Assembly: GCF_900143235.1 (NCBI RefSeq)
Contig: NZ_FRDF01000008.1
Coordinates: 1 to 64,000, forward strand
DNA length: 64,000 bases
Direction: 5' to 3'
Source: Erythrobacter sanguineus
GTDB taxonomy: Bacteria; Pseudomonadota; Alphaproteobacteria; Sphingomonadales; Sphingomonadaceae
In this document: positions 58,985-64,000 of the stretch, piece after piece
How positions within the stretch are numbered: the stretch's first letter is position 1
Layout: each line of letters starts with the position of its first letter
The notes under the pieces: model-generated
Databases searched by the model: none
What the model saw: only the letters and a program-made list of their open reading frames with translations
What the model was told of the DNA's origin: nothing
Translations under genes and position numbers: made by a program

Positions 58985-59719
58985 TCAGAGGCCCAGCACG
59001 TTGTTCATCGTGTATCGCCCGGCAGGCTTGCCGATCAGCCAGCACGCCGCCTTCACCGCGCCGCGGGCAAAGATCATGCGATTTTCTGCCGAATGCGAAA
59101 GCGTCAGGCGTTCTTCCGGCCCGGCAAAGATCACGGAATGTTCGCCTGCCACGGTGCCGCCGCGCAAGGTGGCGAAGCCGATATTGCCTTGGCCCCGTGC
59201 GCCGGTCTGCCCGTGACGCCCGCTTTCCATGTTGGCGGACAGTTCGATCCCGCGCGCCTCTGCCGCTGCCTCGCCCAGCAGCTTGGCCGTGCCTGAGGGC
59301 GCGTCGACCTTCAGGCGGTGGTGCATTTCCAGCACCTCGATATCCCAGTCCGGCCCCAGCCGCGCCGCCGCTTCGCGCACCAGATGCGCCAGCAATGTCA
59401 CGCCAGCGGAGAAATTGCCCGATTGCAGCACGGGAATGGTCCTGGCCGCCTCGGCCAGCATCACGAAATGCTCCTCGCCCAGACCGGTGGTCCCGACCAC
59501 GATCGGGATGCCCGCCACCCGCGCCGCGCCAAGATTCTGGCTGAGCGCATCAGGCGCGGAGAAATCGACCAGCACATCGCACTGGCCCGCCAGCGGCCCG
59601 ACATTGCCCCCGGCATCGACACCGATGCACATGCTGTGCCTGGCCTCGTCGATGGCCTGTTCCAGCGCCTGCCCCATGCGGCCCTTGTGTCCGATCACTC
59701 CGAATTGCAGCTGTGCCAT
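58985..59719 (-). CDS. dapB: 4-hydroxy-tetrahydrodipicolinate reductase
   Basis: 244 residues. N-terminal nucleotide-binding GVIGHKGRMGQAL, VDFSAPDAL, VGTTGL, and the catalytic/substrate motif HHRLKVDAPSGTA. Reduces the dipicolinate precursor in lysine and peptidoglycan synthesis. Start at 59719 (MAQLQFG) with AGGGGCGAGGC upstream. Divergent from cobB by 35 bases. Confidence 0.94.
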   Translation of the reverse strand: MAQLQFGVIGHKGRMGQALEQAIDEARHSMCIGVDAGGNVGPLAGQCDVLVDFSAPDALSQNLGAARVAGIPIVVGTTGLGEEHFVMLAEAARTIPVLQSGNFSAGVTLLAHLVREAAARLGPDWDIEVLEMHHRLKVDAPSGTAKLLGEAAAEARGIELSANMESGRHGQTGARGQGNIGFATLRGGTVAGEHSVIFAGPEERLTLSHSAENRMIFARGAVKAACWLIGKPAGRYTMNNVLGL

Positions 59720-59754
59720 TGCCTCGCCCCTGCCGATCATGTTTGAAGGTGTCC

Positions 59755-60471
59755 ATGGCAGAGATTGAACGCATCGTCATCCTCACCGGCGCAGGGATTT
59801 CCGCCGAAAGCGGGATCGACACCTTCCGTTCGGCTGGCGGCCAGAACGGGCCGGGGCTGTGGGAACAGCACCGGGTGGAAGATGTCGCCACGCCCGATGG
59901 CTTTGCCCGCAATCCCGATCTGGTGCTGGGCTTCTACGACATGCGGCGCGAGGCCTTGGCACAGGCCGAACCCAACCCCGCGCACAGCGCGCTGGCGCGG
60001 CTGGAGCGCGAATTTTCGGGCGATCTGCTGCTGGTGACGCAGAATGTCGATGATCTGCATGAACGCGGCGGATCGGCCGATGTGCTGCATATGCATGGCG
60101 AGTTGAAATCGGCGCTCTGCACCTCGTGCGAAACCCGTTCCCCGTGGCGGGCGACCATGATCGACCGCCCGCCATGCCCGGTGTGCCGCGCGCCGACATT
60201 GCGCCCTGACGTGGTGTGGTTCGGCGAAATGCCCTACCAGATGAGCCGGATCTATCAGGCGCTCGAGACCTGTGACCTGTTTGTGAGCATCGGCACCAGC
60301 GGCGCGGTCTATCCGGCGGCGGGGTTTGTACAGGAGGCGCGGGCCAGCGGGGCGCGCACGCTCGAACTCAATCTCGACCCGAGCGAAGGCTCGCGCTTGT
60401 TTGACGAATCGCGGTTGGGACCGGCCAGCGTGCTGGTGCCGGAGTGGGTGGAAGAGGTGCTGGGCGACTGA
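59755..60471 (+). CDS. cobB: NAD-dependent protein deacylase, sirtuin CobB type
   Basis: 238 residues. ILTGAGISAESGIDTFRSAGG binds NAD; TQNVDDLHERGG and the catalytic His in HMHGELK are seen; four zinc Cys (CTSC, CPVC); GTSGAVYPAAGF and LDPSEGS complete the site. The GFYDMRR segment with Tyr and Arg is the pattern for desuccinylase/deacetylase activity. Removes acetyl or succinyl groups from Lys using NAD. Convergent with the MoeB/ThiF-type gene. Confidence 0.9.
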   Translation: MAEIERIVILTGAGISAESGIDTFRSAGGQNGPGLWEQHRVEDVATPDGFARNPDLVLGFYDMRREALAQAEPNPAHSALARLEREFSGDLLLVTQNVDDLHERGGSADVLHMHGELKSALCTSCETRSPWRATMIDRPPCPVCRAPTLRPDVVWFGEMPYQMSRIYQALETCDLFVSIGTSGAVYPAAGFVQEARASGARTLELNLDPSEGSRLFDESRLGPASVLVPEWVEEVLGD

Positions 60472-60525
60472 TTCTGCACATGTCGGCGCTGCGATACGGC
60501 AGCGCGCCGCGTCAACCGGGGTCGC

Positions 60526-61299
60526 TTAACTGCAACCCTTGCACCCGGCATCCTTGGCAATCCGGATCGTGCGCATCCCCGGTGCCAGTCCATCGAGAAT
60601 ATGCAGCCGCCCCCAGCCCGGATCGCCCAGCGCGGCTGTGCCGGCCAGCAGCACCTTGATCGCCTGCAACGCGGCAAAAGTGCCCGCCCAGCCGGCCATC
60701 GCGCCCAGCATGCCATCATCGGCGCAGGTGTCGCAATCCTCGGCATCGAAGGCATCGCCGACAAAGCAGCGGTAGCACGCCTGTTCCGCAAGGTGCCCGG
60801 CAAAGGCCGCGACCTGGCCCTGAAACCGGCCCACCGCCGCCGACAGCAAGGGAATGCCCGCCGCGACGCAGGCATCCGATACCGCCAGCCGCGTGGCGAA
60901 ATTGTCTGTCCCGTCGAGCACCAAATCGCACGCACCGATCAGGCGTGCGGCATTATCCGGCGTGATCCGCGCGTCCGAGACATCGACCTGAAGCGTATCG
61001 TCGAAATTGGCGAGCCAGCGCCGCGCCGACACCGCCTTGCCGTGCCCGACATCGCGGGTGGTGAAGATCGTCTGGCGTTGCAGGTTGCTGGCATCGACCA
61101 CGTCATCATCGACCAGCGTCAGCCTGCCGACCCCGCTCGCCGCCAGATATTGCAGCGCGGGCGATCCGATCCCGCCAAGACCGATAATGGCAAGATGGCT
61201 GGCCGCCAGCGTCGCCTGCCCCGCGCCGCCGACTTCGGGCAGGACGATATGGCGCGCGAAACGCGCAAGCCGGGCGGGAGAAAGCGGCGCAGAACCCAT
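60526..61299 (-). CDS. MoeB/ThiF-type adenylyltransferase
   Basis: 257 residues. IIGLGGIGSPALQYLAASGVGRLTLVDDDVVDASNLQRQTIFTTRDVGHGKA is the E1-like ATP site; DGTDNFATRLAVSDAC and Cys of the two CxxC zinc knuckles (CYRC and CKGC) are seen. Activates a sulfur-carrier (MoaD or ThiS) C-terminus. The exact carrier, and so Mo-cofactor versus thiamine, is not decided. 97 bases after dnaA on the same strand. Confidence 0.87.
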   Translation of the reverse strand: MGSAPLSPARLARFARHIVLPEVGGAGQATLAASHLAIIGLGGIGSPALQYLAASGVGRLTLVDDDVVDASNLQRQTIFTTRDVGHGKAVSARRWLANFDDTLQVDVSDARITPDNAARLIGACDLVLDGTDNFATRLAVSDACVAAGIPLLSAAVGRFQGQVAAFAGHLAEQACYRCFVGDAFDAEDCDTCADDGMLGAMAGWAGTFAALQAIKVLLAGTAALGDPGWGRLHILDGLAPGMRTIRIAKDAGCKGCS

Positions 61300-61326
61300 G
61301 GACAGGCTGTTTACAACCTGTGCAAC

Positions 61327-61350
61327 GCCTGTCGACAGGCCTGTGGATCA
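61327..61350 (-). promoter_or_regulatory. palindrome and single DnaA-box-like site after dnaA
   Basis: GCCTGTCGACAGGC (61327-61340), a 14-base palindrome, followed by TGATCCACA read on the minus strand (61350-61342), the G-box form of the Caulobacter DnaA site. One box only in the 97-base gap between dnaA and the MoeB-type gene. Confidence 0.35.
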
Positions 61351-61396
61351 GCCTGTCGAAAGTGCGGTGCAAAGCTTGACGATATTATGTGCGGAT

Positions 61397-62800
61397 TCAG
61401 CTTTCGAGCTGACGCAGCAGGCTGCGCACATCACCATCCATGTCGGCATCGCGCTGGCGCAGATCCTCGATCAGGCGCACGGCGTGGATCACCGTGGAAT
61501 GATCGCGCCCGCCGAACTTGCGCCCGATTTCCGGGTAGGAACGCGGGGTCAGCACCTTGGACAGGTACATTGCCACCTGCCGCGGCCGCACCACCGCCCG
61601 CGCGCGGCGCTTGCTGCTCATTTCCGCGCGGTCAATCCGGTAGAACTGGCACACGGTGCGCTGAATCTCGTCGATGGTGATCCGGCGGCGGTTGGCCGAG
61701 AGGATGTCGGTAAGCTGTTCTTCGGCGAGCTGGAGCGAGACTTCCTGTCCCGTCAACTGAGCATAGGCGATCAGCTTGTTGAGGCCGCCCACCAGCTCGC
61801 GGATATTGCGGGTGATGGTGCGGGCAAGGAATTCGACCACATCGGCCGGCACATCAAGCGGTGCAAAGCGGACCAGCTTGGCGACAAGGATCTTCTTGCG
61901 CAATTCGATGTCGGCGGGCTGGATATCGGCCACCAGCCCCATCGACAGGCGCGACAGCAGACGCGGTTCGACCCCATCCAGCGCCTGCGGCGCGCGGTCG
62001 GCGGCGAAGACCAGCCGCTTGCCCTCGGCCAGCAGTGCATCGATGGTGTAGAGCAATTCTTCCTGCGCGCTCGCCTTGCCGATGATGAACTGGATATCAT
62101 CGACCAGCAACAGATCGAAAGACCGCAGCCGCGCCTTGAATTCGATGGTCTGGCTGGATTTCAGCGCCTGCACGAATTCGACCATGAAGCGTTCGGCCGA
62201 ACAATAGAAAATCCGCGCGCGCGGGTGCGCCTGCAGATAGGCGTGGCCGATAGCGTGCAGCAGGTGGGTCTTGCCCTGCCCGGTCGCCGCCTTGAGATAG
62301 AGCGGCGAGAATTGCGGCGCTTCGACTGCGGCCATGCGCTGCGCCGCATTGCAGGCGAGGACATTGGCCTCACCCGTGACAAAGGCGGTGAAGGTCAGCG
62401 AAGGGTCCAGCCCGACCGACGAGGTGAAGCCTGAATCCGACATGGAGCCAGCCGCCACCGCCATCGCGCTTGCCCCGTCATTGGCCGGGCGGCGGCCATC
62501 ATTGATACGCAGGTCGGGCAGCTGGCGGCGCCCGGGATGCACCATGATGTTGACCTTGCGCACTTCGCTGCGGGCGATTTTCCACGCCAGCTGCAGCCGG
62601 TCGTGAAAGCGGTCACGCACCCAGTTGGCCGAGAATTCGGTTGGCAGGTAGAGGTCGAGCATGCCGCTCTCGCGGTCGAGACTGCCAAGCTGGATCGGCT
62701 TGATCCACTGGCTGTGGAGCTGATGGCCCAGATCCTTGCGCAGCCCCTGGCTGATATCGGACCAGTCGGCGGCAAGGTTCACGGCTTCCGCATCTTCCAT
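61397..62800 (-). CDS. dnaA: chromosomal replication initiator DnaA
   Basis: 467 residues from ATG 62800 (MEDAEAVNLAADW). Domain I is at the N-terminus; the AAA+ domain III has Walker A LKAATGQGKTHLLHAIGH, Walker B LLLVDDIQF, sensor and box motifs LSRLSMGL; domain IV ends in RPRQVAMYLSKVLTPRSYPEIGRKFGGRDHSTVIHAVRLIEDL, the DnaA DNA-binding signature. Transcribed from the gap with a long leader containing two hairpins. Longer GTG start at 62854 is possible but less homologous. Confidence 0.95.
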   Translation of the reverse strand: MEDAEAVNLAADWSDISQGLRKDLGHQLHSQWIKPIQLGSLDRESGMLDLYLPTEFSANWVRDRFHDRLQLAWKIARSEVRKVNIMVHPGRRQLPDLRINDGRRPANDGASAMAVAAGSMSDSGFTSSVGLDPSLTFTAFVTGEANVLACNAAQRMAAVEAPQFSPLYLKAATGQGKTHLLHAIGHAYLQAHPRARIFYCSAERFMVEFVQALKSSQTIEFKARLRSFDLLLVDDIQFIIGKASAQEELLYTIDALLAEGKRLVFAADRAPQALDGVEPRLLSRLSMGLVADIQPADIELRKKILVAKLVRFAPLDVPADVVEFLARTITRNIRELVGGLNKLIAYAQLTGQEVSLQLAEEQLTDILSANRRRITIDEIQRTVCQFYRIDRAEMSSKRRARAVVRPRQVAMYLSKVLTPRSYPEIGRKFGGRDHSTVIHAVRLIEDLRQRDADMDGDVRSLLRQLES

Positions 62801-63214
62801 CAAATCATCATCCGCAGGTCGGCGCGTGCTGCGCGCCTTGTCGATCCTGTGCACAAGCTCTTCCCCAATCTTCTCACACCTGCGTGACCAGCGTCACGCA
62901 GATGCACCCTTGTTATTGTGACAGGCAAATACCATCGCTGCCCCGAAAAATGGATTTTCGGGGAGCCCCCTGTCGGCCGGTTTTCCTAGAACCCGGGCTG
63001 TCCCGCGCCGGGTGAGATGGGAATAAAGAACGCAACGCAGCTTTGCGCAAGCGCGGAGATTACAAAAAAGTGAAATAATCCTGTTGACTCGGCGCAAGCC
63101 CGCAGACTTGCGTTGATCATGTTGTTTTTAAAAGAAGATCACTAATCACACCACGCGAATCGCGGGGAATCCTGACATTTGTCGGGGTTGCACCTGTCGC
63201 AATTGTCGCAAACC
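62801..63214 (-). promoter_or_regulatory. dnaA leader and promoter region
   Basis: About 414 bases without a protein gene between dnaA and the rpsT terminator. Two perfect hairpins lie here: TGCGTGAC-CAGC-GTCACGCA (62881-62900) and CCCCGAAAA-N5-TTTTCGGGG (62941-62963). GANTC sites occur at 63086, 63157 and 63167. There is also an inverted CGCAAG-N8-CTTGCG (63093-63112). The exact promoter could not be identified. Confidence 0.55.
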
Positions 63215-63247
63215 AAAAAGGCCGCGCTGATCCAGCGCGGCCTTTTT
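63215..63247. terminator. bidirectional rho-independent terminator downstream of rpsT
   Basis: AAAAAGGCCGCGCTG, loop ATC, CAGCGCGGCCTTTTT: a perfect 15-base stem with A and T tracts at the ends, so it works on both strands. It lies 67 bases past the rpsT stop and separates rpsT from the dnaA promoter region. Confidence 0.92.
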
Positions 63248-63314
63248 GCGATTCTCCTCCGCCGACAACCCGCATTCACCCCTTAGGCAGTGATACGGAT
63301 CGCCCAAAAACGAA

Positions 63315-63575
63315 TCAGAGCGTGGCGACTCGGCGCGTCAGACGCGAAAGCTTGCGGGCCACGGTGTTCTTGTGCAGCACGCCGCGGGCGACGCCGCGGG
63401 CCATTTCCGGCTGGGCTTCCTTGAGCGCGGCAGCGGCGGCTGCCTTGTCGCCAGCTTCACAGGCCGATTCGACCTTCTTGATGAAGCTGCGGATGCGGCT
63501 GATGCGCGCACCGTTGATTTCGGCGCGGGCGGCGTTGCGACGGATGCGCTTCTTGGCTTGCGGCGTGTTGGCCAT
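63315..63575 (-). CDS. rpsT: 30S ribosomal protein S20
   Basis: 86 residues, [22 protein letters not shown], then [60 protein letters not shown]. The three-helix basic S20. Binds 16S rRNA. A longer frame upstream belongs to other DNA. Same orientation as mutM and dnaA; a strong terminator follows. Confidence 0.96.
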   Translation of the reverse strand: MANTPQAKKRIRRNAARAEINGARISRIRSFIKKVESACEAGDKAAAAAALKEAQPEMARGVARGVLHKNTVARKLSRLTRRVATL

Positions 63576-63819
63576 AATTCGTGTCTGTCTCGCAAATGGT
63601 TCGGGCCGCGGCAGGCGGCCGGGAAATTCTGTCAGGTTGGTCGAAACCGGGCGAGCGGGCGCATGGCCCGACCGCCGGAAAGCAGCGCGCATAGTGCGAA
63701 GGGCGCGCAAGGTCAACGATTCCCTTGGCTGGCCATCGCAAGGCGCACAGAATTGGCCCTTGCCGGAACGCAGCGGAGGAACCGCGCCAAGGATGCAACC
63801 GCAGCAGCGGGTTCTTACA

Positions 63820-64000
63820 TCATCGCTGGCACACCGGACAATACCACGTGCTGCGCCCGCCCTGCGCGATGCGGCGGATGGTGCCGCCATCCTCGCGGCG
63901 GCAGGCCTCGTCTGTTCGCCCGTAGACATCGAAGCTGCTGGCGAAATAGCCGAGTTCGCCATCGGGCCGGGCATAGTCACGCAAGGTCGAGCCGCCATCG
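63820..64000 (-). CDS. mutM: formamidopyrimidine-DNA glycosylase MutM (3' part only)
   Basis: Last ~60 residues, [35 protein letters not shown], then [20 protein letters not shown] at the end. The Gly-rich DGGSTLRDY loop and the R[14 protein letters not shown] tail belong to Fpg/MutM, which excises 8-oxoguanine. The start is outside the window. The zinc finger shows three Cys (EACRR..., YCPVC) where four are normal. Confidence 0.88.
   Translation of the reverse strand, partial: DGGSTLRDYARPDGELGYFASSFDVYGRTDEACRREDGGTIRRIAQGGRSTWYCPVCQR

Noticed and set aside
61300-61396. Replication origin next to dnaA
   Set aside because: Only one DnaA-like box is seen and alphaproteobacterial origins usually lie elsewhere; GC skew or marker-frequency data would be needed.
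62941-62963. 9-base-stem hairpin as a true terminator in the dnaA leader
   Set aside because: It would stop dnaA transcription; no run of T follows on the minus strand, so kept only as leader structure.

Overview
The window is GC-rich, almost fully coding DNA from an alphaproteobacterium, most likely a flagellated member of the Sphingomonadales (Erythrobacteraceae/Sphingomonadaceae type). The evidence is the GapR (DUF2312) gene, the mutM-rpsT-dnaA order, the valine-degradation acd/ech/hibch/mmsB block, the TonB/PepSY pair, GANTC sites near dnaA, and a flagellar set that uses sigma-54-type promoters with FliA/FlgM. No rRNA, tRNA, insertion sequence, prophage or CRISPR array was found.

Layout. 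1-4900: end of cysQ, a split Alg14/Alg13-type glycosyltransferase pair, and wecC-wecB for UDP-ManNAcA synthesis, followed by a TPR-like membrane protein (polysaccharide locus edge). 4897-8919: valine catabolism operon on the minus strand. 9046-16065: housekeeping and small conserved genes (DUF1214/DUF1254 pair, RidA, I78 inhibitor, pyruvate kinase, DUF1244, GapR, YbjQ, CPBP protease, YebC, RuvC). 16108-22262: a universal stress protein and SulP transporter behind a structured leader, divergent from an iron-type TonB receptor plus PepSY protein with two palindromic Fur-like boxes. 22311-32631: MTAP, GST, then a three-gene operon of aldehyde dehydrogenase, a fused LvaA-LvaB-like kinase and an LvaC-like acyl-CoA dehydrogenase, a BASS transporter and a large propeller-amidohydrolase fusion.

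32648-50591: flagellar region. Minus-strand units are flgA-flgM-flgN and SLT-flhA-fliA; the plus-strand unit is flgBCDEFGHIJKL-motAB; a diguanylate cyclase and a small MotA/MotB-like pair lie between them. Three good sigma-54 -24/-12 promoters head the three flagellar units, and FliA plus FlgM supply the late-gene checkpoint. FlgD, FlgE and FlgJ are minimal versions.

50725-63999: an amber-interrupted secreted protein gene, VOC and GST proteins, S1/P1 nuclease, dapE, a DAACS transporter, two paralogous secreted proteins, nth, an M48 protease with a palindromic operator, dapB, cobB, a MoeB/ThiF protein, dnaA, rpsT and the end of mutM.

The most interesting leads are the LvaAB-LvaC-ALDH operon (predicted 4-hydroxyacyl-CoA catabolism), the small stator-like pair beside flgB, and the structured leader of sulP. 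All assignments come from reading the sequence; no database search was run.
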